From JACRBK01 sp964427955 (GTDB lineage Bacteria; Chloroflexota; Anaerolineae; Aggregatilineales; Aggregatilineaceae): a stretch of DNA of 24,847 nt. The stretch's first letter is position 1. Every line of letters starts with the position of its first letter. Made by a program: the position numbers and the translations under genes. The stretch spans positions 1 to 24,847 of the forward strand of contig CAYRWY010000032.1 of the NCBI GenBank assembly GCA_964427955.1, in the 5' to 3' direction. Below are positions 1-7,888 of this stretch, one piece after another. The notes under the pieces are model-generated. The model had not been told where the DNA came from, made no database searches, and saw nothing but the letters and a program-made list of their open reading frames with translations.

Positions 1-3000
1 GACGGAGTGGACCAACCCCCAAACCCGCAGGGGCGTCGAGGCGGGTGTCTGCAAAGACTACACTCCCACGCACTATGACGAGGCGGAGTCGGGCCGCCTG
101 CCGGTGGACGGCGTGACCTGGCAAGGGGCGCACCTGTATGCGATGTGGCTCGGCGGAAGTCTACCCACCGAAGCGCAGTGGGAATATGCCGCGCGCGGTC
201 CCGATAACTGGGTCTATCCCTGGGGCGATGGGTTCGACGGCACCCGCCTCAATTACTGCGATCCGCACTGTGTCTCGAAATACCGTGACTCCTCCTACAC
301 CGGGATCGGTTCCGGAACATTCCCCGTGGGCAGCTTTCCCGCTGGAGCCTCGTGGGTGGGCGCGCTGGATATGGCGGGCAATGTGTCCGAATGGGTAGCC
401 GACCGCTATGGAACCTACAAAATCGGACGGCAGGTCAACCCTACCGGACCGCTAACCGGCGAAAGATTCGTGGCACGCGGCGGGGACTATTACTCGCGCG
501 AAGTTGAAGACATGCGCGCCGACACACGCCTGTCGAGAGACCCTGACTACCGGGGAAACATGGGTCTGCGCGTGGTGTTTCCCGCTGAATTCCCCACTTC
601 CACTCCGGCACCCGCGCCGGAAATTCGCGAGCCGGTGATGATCGAGGTACCCGCCGGATGTTTCATGATGGGAGATGACGATCCCTATACCCGGGCGGAC
701 CCCGTGCACGAAGTTTGCCTGAACGCCTACAAGATCGGGCAGACGGAAGTCACGAACGCGCAATATCAGCGGTGCGTCGAGGCCGGAGCGTGTGAAGCTC
801 CGGACAGCCTGGGGTATGGCGATCCGGCCTATGCCAATCACCCGGTCGTGGGCATCACCTGGACCTACGCCACGGCCTACGCCACCTGGGCAGGAGGCAG
901 TTTGCCGACCGAAGCGCAGTGGGAATATGCCGCCCGCGGCCCGCAGAGCCTGAACTATCCCTGGGGCAATGAGTTCGACGGCACGCGCCTCAATTACTGC
1001 GACATCAACTGTGACTCCCAATGGAGTGATACGACACATGACGACGGCTACTGGTTTACGGCCCCGGTCGGGACCTACCCCAACGGGGCCTCGTGGATCG
1101 GCGCGCTGGATATGGCCGGGAATGCCTGGGAACTGACCAATGACTGGTGGGGACCCTATTCCGCCGCGGGGCAGATCGACCCCACCGGAGCGGCGCGAGG
1201 AGACCGGCATATGCTGCGTGGAGGTGCGTGGTACAGTGAAGCTTCGGACACGCGGTCTGTCCTCCGGACCACCGGACTGCCGGGCGGACGGGAAGGCAAA
1301 ACCAGCCTCGGTTTTCGCATCGTCATGCCCGCCGATCCATCTGCCGTGCTCTTTCCCACGCCGGTGCCTGCCCAGGCCGTACACGGTCCCTTCGCGGCGG
1401 GAGACAGCAACACCGGCTGGACGCCGTCCCGGCAGGACAAAAACGGAGTGTCGATGGTGTCGGTGCCTGCCGGGTGTTTCCTGATGGGCAGTGCGAGCGG
1501 CGAAGGGGACGAAACGCCCGTGCACGAGGCGTGCCTGGAGGCGTACTGGATCGGGCAAACCGAGGTCACTAACGCCCAGTACCGGCCCTGTGTGGACGCC
1601 GGAGTCTGCACGCCACCTATTGATCGAGCGTGGTATGACGATCCGGCATATGCGGGCTACCCGGTCGTGTACGTGACCTGGGACGGGGCGGCGGCGTATG
1701 CGGCATGGGTCGGGGGTAGTCTGCCGACCGAAACCCAATGGGAATATGCGGCGCGCGGCCCCGAAGCCTGGACTTATCCCTGGGGCAACGACTTTGACGG
1801 GGCGCGGGTCAACTTCTGCGACGCGAACTGCGGCGAGGAGTGGCGCAGCGGCGACTACAGCGATGGTTTTGCCCAAACTGCTCCAGCGGGCAGCCTGGCC
1901 AGTGGGGCGTCGTGGGTCGGGGCGCTGGACATGGCGGGTAATGTCTGGGAATGGGTCGCGGATTGGTATGGAACCTATCCTGCCGAGTCGCAGTCCGACC
2001 CTACCGGCCCGGCGTCCGGCGATCAGCGGGTGGTCCGGGGCGGATCGTGGGCGGAGTCGGCTTACACGGTGCGCGCCACCTATCGCGATTACAATTCACC
2101 CGGCAGCGGCAGCGGCGTAGTCGGGTTTCGGGTGGTGATGCCGCCCGATCCGGCCCCCCAGGTGACACCAACCCCGGCTTTCGTGATGCCCACTCTTACG
2201 GTTCCCACGCCCACCGTTACCCCGGTAGCTCCGGCCAGCGCGTTCCAGGTTGGGACCAGCAATGCAGCCTGGACCCCGGAAATCCAGGATTTCAGCGGGG
2301 TGCCGCTGGTCCATGTGCCCGGCGGCTGTTTCATGATGGGCAGCTCTGAAGCGCAGATCGCGGCGGCCTGGCAGCAGTGCGAATTCGTCTGGGGCAAGGG
2401 CCAGTGCGACCGGGTGTTTTTCGAACGGCAGGGTCCGGCGCACGAAGTGTGTTTGAGCGACTACTGGATCGGGCAGACCGAGATCAGCAACCGGCAGTAC
2501 CAGGCCTGTGTAGACGCGGGCGTGTGTTTTCTGCCGGGATATCCCAGTTCGCGCTATCCGAACGCCTCCTGGGATGATCCGATGGTCGGAGAGTATCCGG
2601 CGATGGTCACCTTGGAGCAGGCGACGATGTATGCCCAGTGGATCGGGGGCAGTCTGCCGACCGAAGCGCAGTGGGAATACGCCGCGCGCGGACCGGAGGG
2701 CCTGACCTATCCCTGGGGCAACCAGTACGATGGCCTGCGGTTGAATTACTGCGATAAAAACTGCAACTGGGACAAGCGTGACTACAACTATGACGACGGC
2801 TACCGGATGGTAGCGCCGGTCGGCAGTTTCGAAAACGGGGCGTCGTGGGTCGGGGCGCTCAATCTGTTGGGAAATATCAGCGAATGGACCACCGACTGGT
2901 ATGGCGCATACTCCACCGGGCGGCAGCTTGATCCGACCGGCCCGGCGGGGGGCGACCGAATCGTCCTGCGCGGCGGCGCGTGGGATACGAACTGGGCCTA

Positions 3001-3082
3001 CATCCAGGCGGCAGCCCGCGACACTGCCCCATTGACCAAATATTACGGTTTTAGGATCGTGATCACGCGCGTGCAGCCCTAG
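1..3082 (+). CDS. Multi-domain FGE-sulfatase (SUMF1-like) repeat protein, 5' truncated by window edge
   Basis: The reading frame is open to the left edge (first full codon at base 2), so the true start lies outside the window; a GTG at 104 lies inside a domain and is not a credible start. The protein contains one partial and three complete FGE-sulfatase/SUMF1-like domains. Matching landmarks recur: GCFMMG near each domain start, then IGQTEVTNAQY, GGSLPTEAQWEYAARGP, YPWGN, GALDMAGNVWEWV and an RGG...GFRVV end. Complete units begin near bases 635, 1448 and 2300. Pro/Thr-rich linkers such as PTLTVPTPTVTP separate them. The two catalytic cysteines of true formylglycine-generating enzymes, expected between RGG and GFR, are absent in all four units, so sulfatase activation is unlikely. 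A role as a C-type-lectin-like ligand-binding or structural protein is inferred. Six regularly spaced cysteines per full unit suggest disulfides and an extracytoplasmic location. The signal peptide, if any, is outside the window. Confidence 0.93.
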   Translation, partial: TEWTNPQTRRGVEAGVCKDYTPTHYDEAESGRLPVDGVTWQGAHLYAMWLGGSLPTEAQWEYAARGPDNWVYPWGDGFDGTRLNYCDPHCVSKYRDSSYTGIGSGTFPVGSFPAGASWVGALDMAGNVSEWVADRYGTYKIGRQVNPTGPLTGERFVARGGDYYSREVEDMRADTRLSRDPDYRGNMGLRVVFPAEFPTSTPAPAPEIREPVMIEVPAGCFMMGDDDPYTRADPVHEVCLNAYKIGQTEVTNAQYQRCVEAGACEAPDSLGYGDPAYANHPVVGITWTYATAYATWAGGSLPTEAQWEYAARGPQSLNYPWGNEFDGTRLNYCDINCDSQWSDTTHDDGYWFTAPVGTYPNGASWIGALDMAGNAWELTNDWWGPYSAAGQIDPTGAARGDRHMLRGGAWYSEASDTRSVLRTTGLPGGREGKTSLGFRIVMPADPSAVLFPTPVPAQAVHGPFAAGDSNTGWTPSRQDKNGVSMVSVPAGCFLMGSASGEGDETPVHEACLEAYWIGQTEVTNAQYRPCVDAGVCTPPIDRAWYDDPAYAGYPVVYVTWDGAAAYAAWVGGSLPTETQWEYAARGPEAWTYPWGNDFDGARVNFCDANCGEEWRSGDYSDGFAQTAPAGSLASGASWVGALDMAGNVWEWVADWYGTYPAESQSDPTGPASGDQRVVRGGSWAESAYTVRATYRDYNSPGSGSGVVGFRVVMPPDPAPQVTPTPAFVMPTLTVPTPTVTPVAPASAFQVGTSNAAWTPEIQDFSGVPLVHVPGGCFMMGSSEAQIAAAWQQCEFVWGKGQCDRVFFERQGPAHEVCLSDYWIGQTEISNRQYQACVDAGVCFLPGYPSSRYPNASWDDPMVGEYPAMVTLEQATMYAQWIGGSLPTEAQWEYAARGPEGLTYPWGNQYDGLRLNYCDKNCNWDKRDYNYDDGYRMVAPVGSFENGASWVGALNLLGNISEWTTDWYGAYSTGRQLDPTGPAGGDRIVLRGGAWDTNWAYIQAAARDTAPLTKYYGFRIVITRVQP

Positions 3083-3093
3083 CCGCTTTTAGG

Positions 3094-3121
3094 GCCGGGC
3101 CGGACGGTGATCCGGCCTGGC
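3094..3121. terminator. Stem-loop between convergent genes
   Basis: An 11-bp stem with one G-U pair (3094-3104 with 3111-3121) closes a 6-base loop, just after the FGE-repeat stop codon and touching the stop of the convergent LacI gene. No T-run follows on either strand, so it is not a canonical intrinsic terminator. A role in bidirectional termination or 3'-end protection is inferred from its position. Confidence 0.5.
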
Positions 3122-4167
3122 TAGCGGGGCGCGCCGCACGACTCGCGGACGATCAGCTCTACCGGCAGGACCATCGAGGCCGAACGCGGGGACAGCAGTT
3201 CGCGCTGGGAGATCAAAAACTGGATGGCATACGCGCCCATCCGGCGCTTGGGGACATCGACGGTGGTCAACGCCGGGCGGATCATGCTCGCCAGTTCGAT
3301 GTCGTCAATCGAGGTGATGGCGACGTCCTGCGGCACGCGCAGCCCCAGGTCGTGCAGCGCAGCAATCGCGGCAATGGCCGACTCGTCGTTGGCGGTGAAC
3401 AGCGCCGTGGGCCGCGGCGCCGATCCGAACAGGTCCAGCGCATGATCGTAGGCCGTTTGGACCGGTTCGGCGTCAGAGAGGATGCGGATCAGGCGCTCGT
3501 CGAAGGGCAGCCCGTTCTCGAACATGGCCTGCTTATAGCCCTGCCGCCGCTGGTCGTCGATGGCCAGAAAAGCAATGCGCTGGTGGCCGAGCTTGATCAG
3601 GTGCTCCACCGCCAGGCGAGCCGCCGCCGCCCGGTCGAAGATGACGGCGGGCAGCCCGCCAATCGAGTCTTCCAAACAGATGATGTTGTCGATGCGCTGG
3701 ATCATGGCCTCCAGAATTTCCTCGTAGCCCGGCGTGGCCGTGATCAGGTTGGGCAGCATCAGGATCAGCGAGGAAATCTCGTCGGGGTGGATATTCTTGT
3801 TGAAGAAGATCGGATCGCGAAGCGCGTCGAAAAAGCTGAAAAAGTGAATGTGCTGGTTCAACTGGTGGGCGCTGTCGTACAATCCGGCCATCACCAGGTT
3901 GTAGTAAGGCCGCTTCAGCATGTTATAACTCTGGCCGCCGGTCACGATGCCGATGGTATTTTTGACCGCATCGCTGCCCTGTTTCAGGCGCTGGGCGTAC
4001 TTGTTGGGGCGGTAGCCTAACTCCTGGATGGCCTGCATCACCCGCTCGCGCGTCTCGGCGGACACCTTGCGTGGGCCGTTGTTCAGGACATAGGAGACTA
4101 CCGCCCGCGACACCCCCGCCCGCGCGGCCACATCCTCCTGAGTCACCATGTCCCTGGATTCATTCAT
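3121..4167 (-). CDS. LacI-family transcriptional repressor
   Basis: This 348-residue protein has an N-terminal LacI helix-turn-helix (VTQEDVAARAGVSRAVVSYV, about residues 8-27), a hinge-like segment (ELGYRPNKYAQRLKQG) and a periplasmic-binding-protein-like effector domain ending in a typical LacI C-terminus. I chose the ATG at 4167 because it overlaps the TGA of the upstream glycosidase by one base (TGATG) and has an AGGAG about 8 bases upstream. The frame extends 67 codons further upstream, but only through the glycosidase coding sequence. The gene is the second of a glycosidase-repressor operon and is likely translationally coupled. A 16-bp palindrome with a central CG in the 6424-6439 region is its probable operator, which would make it the local repressor of both divergent transcripts. 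The effector is probably the imported sugar or a hydrolysis product, but its identity cannot be read from sequence. Confidence 0.93.
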   Translation of the reverse strand: MNESRDMVTQEDVAARAGVSRAVVSYVLNNGPRKVSAETRERVMQAIQELGYRPNKYAQRLKQGSDAVKNTIGIVTGGQSYNMLKRPYYNLVMAGLYDSAHQLNQHIHFFSFFDALRDPIFFNKNIHPDEISSLILMLPNLITATPGYEEILEAMIQRIDNIICLEDSIGGLPAVIFDRAAAARLAVEHLIKLGHQRIAFLAIDDQRRQGYKQAMFENGLPFDERLIRILSDAEPVQTAYDHALDLFGSAPRPTALFTANDESAIAAIAALHDLGLRVPQDVAITSIDDIELASMIRPALTTVDVPKRRMGAYAIQFLISQRELLSPRSASMVLPVELIVRESCGAPR

Positions 4168-6356
4168 CACACAGCTCCTGACCCGGTCGCGTTTTCGGCT
4201 ACCAGGGTAATCGTCACTGAGGGTAAACCGGGTGTGCAGGCGGTGATCCGGATCGTTCCGCCCTGCTGTCCCGCCTTGACGTAGAGGGCGGCCTGCCCCC
4301 CGATCAGGGGCAGCGGATTCTCGCCGATCAGCGCGGCAGGGCCTTCGATCTCGACCTGCACGACGCACAGCGCATAGGGCAGAATATTACCATAACGGTC
4401 GGTAATTTTCACGGTCAGCCGGGTCATATCGGCGCCATCCGCCGCGAGCCGGGGGACATCCACCGCCAGCGTCAGGGCGTGCGGCACGTGATCGGAGGCG
4501 ATGTGCTGCTCGGCGACGGCTTTTCCCTGGCGATAGCCGACGATCCGCAGATCCTCGAAGGCCTGTCCCCAGGGCACGTAATCGTCCGGCCAGCGGATCG
4601 TAAAGGGCGGGTGCGCGAGGTGGGGGTACGCCGCGCGATCCGGCTGGTAGCGCCCCATGCACGACTCGCCGATGAACACGTCAATTTCGTCGCAGTTGCT
4701 AAACACCGTCAGCGGGTTGTTGCCGCCCCCGCCCCGGTCGCCCATCGTCCAGTGCGTCGCCGCCTGCAAGACGATGGCACGGTCGGGCGGAAGCTGGCTC
4801 CGGTAGACGTAGGCGGCCCATTTGGGCAGCCGGAACAGGTCCATCACGCCGTGGTGGCAGACGCGATCCCCCGATCCGAATTCGCGATGGGTGTGGTAAT
4901 CGAAGGCGCACCACCCGATGGCCCCGGCCACCCGATCCGAGCCAAGCTGAAGATTCTGCACTTTGGCGTGCAGCAGGGCATGGTGGACGCGCCGTTCTTC
5001 GTGGTCCCAGGTCTTGGTGGGGAACATGTGCCCGGCAAATTCGGTGATCAGGTGCGGCTGGTAGACCGGCTCGACCACCGTGTTCGAAAAATCATTGTAC
5101 GTGAAGACGTCTTCCAGAAACTCGCTCTTCAAAAAATCGCGCACGCCGCCGGTGGGCCGCGTCGGATCGAGCGCGCGGGCCAGGGCGTTCGTGCGCCGGT
5201 ACAGATCGGCGTGATCCGGCGACTCGTTGATACGCACGCCCCACAGCATCACCGACGGGCGGTGGCGATCCCGCTCGATCATGGCCTGCACGTCACGCAG
5301 CACCAGCGCCTGCCACGCCGCATCCCCGATGTACTGCCAGCCCGGAATCTCCTCGAAGACCAGCAGCCCAATCTCGTCGCAGCGATCCAGAAAGTGCGGG
5401 GACTGCGGATAGTGGGCGGTGCGGACGACGTTGCAGCCCAGCTCGAATTTGATGAGGTCGGCGTCCTGACGCTGCAAGCGGGCCGGAGCCGCCGCCCCGA
5501 TATACGGGTAGGTCTGGTGGCGGTTGAGGCCGAACAGCTTGAGCGGCTCCCCGTTCAGATAAAACCTGCCGTCGGCGCGAAATTCCGCCGCGCGAAAGCC
5601 CAGGCGAATCCGCACTTCGTCCAGCGGCGTGCTGCCGTCGAGCAGGGTCAGGTCCAGCGTGTAGAGGGTGGGCGCCTCCAGCGACCACAGCGTGACCGCC
5701 AGGGGGGCCGGAAACGCGAAGCTCGACTCCTCGGCACCGGGGAGATGTTCCGTCGCGGCGACGACCTGCCCTGCCGCATCCCACAGCACGCCCTGGACCC
5801 GCAGGCCGGGACGGTACTCGCTCAGGGCGAGATCGCACGTCAGACCGGGCGCGGTCAGGACGTCGGTGGGGCGCGGGAACACCTGCCGGATGTGGCAGGG
5901 ATCGACCAGGCGGAGATGCACATCGCGGTAGAGGCCGCCAAAGGTCAGATAATCCACGACGTTGCCGAACGGCGGGACGTCCGACCGCTCGGTCGAGTCC
6001 AGGTGCACGGTGAGGACGTTCTCGCCGTCGTTCAGATATGGCGTCAGATCGACGGAAAACGGCGTGTAGCCGCCCAGGTGACTGCCCACCGGCTGGCCGT
6101 TGCAGTAGACGGTGCTGGCGACCAGCGCCCCGTCGAAATCCACGCAGGCCCGCCGCCCGGCGAGCGTCTCCGGCAGCCGGAAGCGTTTGCGATAGGTCGA
6201 GACGAATTGATAGTCGGCGGCATCCACCATCCGGTGCGCAAAGAGGCGGTTGGTGTGGGGCAGAACGACCGGCTCGAACTGATCATCCGGCGCATCAAAA
6301 TCTAGTTTGTGGGGCGCGAACAGCCAACCGGCGTTGAACAAAGTCTTTATACGCAT
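4167..6356 (-). CDS. Glycoside hydrolase family 2 enzyme (beta-galactosidase/glucuronidase-like)
   Basis: This 729-residue protein has the GH2 architecture: an N-terminal jelly-roll sugar-binding domain (about 1-170), an immunoglobulin-like middle domain, a TIM-barrel catalytic domain (about 270-560), then C-terminal beta domains. The acid/base glutamate is probably E378 in LWGVRINES. The nucleophile is probably E439 in LITEFAG, matching the TE(Y/F) motif of the family. There is no signal peptide, so it should act in the cytoplasm on an imported oligosaccharide or glycoside. The start has CAGGA about 7 bases upstream. It is the first gene of the leftward transcript, opposite a sugar ABC transporter and coupled to a LacI gene, so the three parts probably form one catabolic module. 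Substrate (beta-galactoside, glucuronide or mannoside) is not resolved. A long open frame on the opposite strand (4479-6305) is a codon-bias shadow. Confidence 0.93.
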   Translation of the reverse strand: MRIKTLFNAGWLFAPHKLDFDAPDDQFEPVVLPHTNRLFAHRMVDAADYQFVSTYRKRFRLPETLAGRRACVDFDGALVASTVYCNGQPVGSHLGGYTPFSVDLTPYLNDGENVLTVHLDSTERSDVPPFGNVVDYLTFGGLYRDVHLRLVDPCHIRQVFPRPTDVLTAPGLTCDLALSEYRPGLRVQGVLWDAAGQVVAATEHLPGAEESSFAFPAPLAVTLWSLEAPTLYTLDLTLLDGSTPLDEVRIRLGFRAAEFRADGRFYLNGEPLKLFGLNRHQTYPYIGAAAPARLQRQDADLIKFELGCNVVRTAHYPQSPHFLDRCDEIGLLVFEEIPGWQYIGDAAWQALVLRDVQAMIERDRHRPSVMLWGVRINESPDHADLYRRTNALARALDPTRPTGGVRDFLKSEFLEDVFTYNDFSNTVVEPVYQPHLITEFAGHMFPTKTWDHEERRVHHALLHAKVQNLQLGSDRVAGAIGWCAFDYHTHREFGSGDRVCHHGVMDLFRLPKWAAYVYRSQLPPDRAIVLQAATHWTMGDRGGGGNNPLTVFSNCDEIDVFIGESCMGRYQPDRAAYPHLAHPPFTIRWPDDYVPWGQAFEDLRIVGYRQGKAVAEQHIASDHVPHALTLAVDVPRLAADGADMTRLTVKITDRYGNILPYALCVVQVEIEGPAALIGENPLPLIGGQAALYVKAGQQGGTIRITACTPGLPSVTITLVAENATGSGAV

Positions 6357-6379
6357 GGACAGGTCCTGAATTGAGTGGC

Positions 6380-6409
6380 TTGACGTGCATCACTAATTCA
6401 GTTTATACT
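6380..6409 (+). promoter_or_regulatory. Sigma-70-type promoter of the sugar transporter operon
   Basis: TTGACG (6380-6385) and TATACT (6404-6409) are separated by 18 bases and point toward the solute-binding protein gene. The expected transcription start is near 6416, so the LacI-type palindrome would sit just downstream of the start, a classic repression position. Confidence 0.7.
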
Positions 6410-6428
6410 GTTTTACAGGTGTAGTCAA
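6400..6428 (-). promoter_or_regulatory. Probable promoter of the glycosidase-lacI operon
   Basis: On the minus strand, TTGACT (6428-6423) and TAAACT (6405-6400) are spaced by 17 bases. The -35 element lies inside the palindromic operator, so one bound repressor could block both divergent transcripts. An alternative -10, TATAAA, is offset by two bases. Confidence 0.55.
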
Positions 6429-6439
6429 CACGCGTTGAC
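6424..6439. promoter_or_regulatory. Putative LacI-family operator
   Basis: GTCAACACGCGTTGAC is a 16-bp palindrome with one mismatched pair and a central CG, the typical geometry of LacI-family operators. A related partial site, CAACGTGTTG (6439-6448), follows directly. The site lies between divergent sugar genes, one of which is in an operon with a LacI regulator. Confidence 0.7.
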
Positions 6440-6508
6440 AACGTGTTGAAAATCCACAGGCCCCCCACCTGGACCAAAAGTTTCTTGAAATAAATGAGGA
6501 GAAAAAAC

Positions 6509-7810
6509 ATGCGTAGAAAATTGGTTTTGTTGCTGCTCGCCGTCCTCGTGATGCTGCCAGCCGGGCTGAATGCCCAGGCGCAGGACACCTCGGTTTCGGG
6601 CAAGATCGTCGTCTGGGCCTGGGCCAACGCCACCGACGGACTCTATTCGTCCGGCGTAATGGACCAGTTCGCCGCGGCCTATCCCAACATCGAGATCGAG
6701 CTGGTCAACTATGGCACCGGCGACGTCTACACGAACCTGGCGCTGGCCCTGACCGCCGGTGAAGGTGCCTGCGATCTGTGCCTGGTGGAAAGCTCGCACG
6801 TGAGCGAATTCGTCCACCTGGGCGGGCTGACCGACCTGAAGGACCGCATCGGCGCGGACTATGACAATATCCTCCCCTTCCGGTGGCAGGATGTCGAATA
6901 TGACGGCGGCCTGTACGCCGTGCCGTGGGATGCTGGCCCCGTCGTGCTGTACTACCGCCGGGACGTCTTCGAGCAGGCCGGGCTGCCCAGCGATCCCGAA
7001 GCGGTCGCCGCGCTGGTCCCCACCTGGGATGCCTATTTCAACACCTGCCAGACCATCAAAGAAAAGACCGGCCATTACTGCTTCCAGCACAGCAAAGCCA
7101 ACAACAACGCGCGCATGTTCGAAAAAGTGTTGTGGTCGATGGGCGGCGGTTATTATGATGCCGAAAGCGACGACGTCACGGTCGCCAGCGACGACAATGT
7201 CGCCGTGCTCGAAATGTTCGGGCGCTTCTGGGATGCCGATCTCGTCTCCGACACTGAAGAATGGCAGGACCCCTGGTACGCCGACTTCGCCGATCCCAGC
7301 ATCGCGGTCGCCTCGTACGTAGGCGCGTCCTGGATGGACGGCAACCTGCGCCGCTGGATCGCCCCTGACACGACGGGCCTGTGGGGCGTGGTGCCCATGC
7401 CCGCGTTCAAGGAAGGCGGCGCACAGGCCGCGAACGATGGTGGCTCGGTGTTCGTCATCCCCGAACAGAGCAAGAACAAAGACGCCGCGTGGGCGCTGGC
7501 CGCGTGGATTTCGCTGAATGCCGACATCACCAACCAGATCTTCGAAGAAACCGGCCTGTTCCCCTCGTACCTGCCCGCCTTCGACAGCCCGATCTTCGAC
7601 ACCCCCGACGAGTTCTTCGCGGGCCAGCCGGTGCGCCGGATCTACGCGGATGCGTTGCAGCAGATCCCTGCGGCGACAATCTACGGCCCGAACTACGCCC
7701 TGATGAACGAAAATGTCGCGATTGCCATCCAACGCTATGCGACAGGCGAGGCTTCGGCCCAGGACGCGCTGCAAGAGGCCGCGGACGAGATCGAAGCCAA
7801 TATCGAGTAA
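6509..7810 (+). CDS. Extracellular sugar-binding protein of an ABC transporter (SBP family 1)
   Basis: This 433-residue protein begins with a Sec signal peptide: MRRK, then a leucine-rich core and a likely cleavage site near LNAQAQ. The mature part starts IVVWAWANATDG and follows the type-1 solute-binding protein pattern (YPNIEIELV near the start, SYVGASWMDGNL and GLWGVVPMPAF later). I chose the ATG at 6509 rather than an in-frame ATG at 6494, because GAGGAG (6496-6501) would then be the ribosome site 7 bases upstream. No lipobox cysteine follows the signal peptide, which is unusual for a binding protein if the host is a monoderm. The mature protein has cysteine pairs (ACDLC, and NTC with HYC) that could form disulfides. 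It is the first gene of the rightward operon under the LacI-type operator and should capture the glycoside later cleaved by the GH2 enzyme. Confidence 0.93.
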   Translation: MRRKLVLLLLAVLVMLPAGLNAQAQDTSVSGKIVVWAWANATDGLYSSGVMDQFAAAYPNIEIELVNYGTGDVYTNLALALTAGEGACDLCLVESSHVSEFVHLGGLTDLKDRIGADYDNILPFRWQDVEYDGGLYAVPWDAGPVVLYYRRDVFEQAGLPSDPEAVAALVPTWDAYFNTCQTIKEKTGHYCFQHSKANNNARMFEKVLWSMGGGYYDAESDDVTVASDDNVAVLEMFGRFWDADLVSDTEEWQDPWYADFADPSIAVASYVGASWMDGNLRRWIAPDTTGLWGVVPMPAFKEGGAQAANDGGSVFVIPEQSKNKDAAWALAAWISLNADITNQIFEETGLFPSYLPAFDSPIFDTPDEFFAGQPVRRIYADALQQIPAATIYGPNYALMNENVAIAIQRYATGEASAQDALQEAADEIEANIE

Positions 7811-7829
7811 AATAAGATCAGCTCGACCG

Positions 7830-7860
7830 GTGGATATACAGTCCGAGACTGTATATCCAC
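7830..7860 (+). terminator. Perfect hairpin between binding-protein and permease genes
   Basis: A perfect 14-bp inverted repeat (7830-7843 and 7847-7860) with a 3-base CGA loop is followed by GTTTTCT. It sits between the solute-binding protein stop and the first permease. In such operons a hairpin of this kind usually acts as a partial terminator or a 3' mRNA stabiliser, raising binding protein over permease. That role here is inferred from position. Confidence 0.75.
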
Positions 7861-7888
7861 GTTTTCTATGATCGGGGAGAATATTTTG

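Noticed and set aside
1..3082. Sulfatase-activating formylglycine-generating enzyme
   Set aside because: The catalytic cysteine pair is missing in all four units and no sulfatase gene is nearby.
4168..4368. 67-codon N-terminal extension of the LacI protein
   Set aside because: It lies wholly inside the glycosidase coding region. The ATG at 4167 with AGGAG and the TGATG junction is the natural start, and the helix-turn-helix begins just after it.
4479..6305. 608-codon open frame on the plus strand opposite the GH2 gene
   Set aside because: It is exactly antisense to a clear GH2 enzyme, has low-complexity Arg/Gly/Val/His-rich composition and no recognisable motif. It is a shadow of GC-rich codon use.
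6425..7774. 449-codon minus-strand frame over the sugar-binding protein gene
   Set aside because: It begins in the opposite gene and ends in the divergent promoter/operator region; its composition is shadow-like, and the plus strand carries a complete solute-binding protein with ribosome site and signal peptide.
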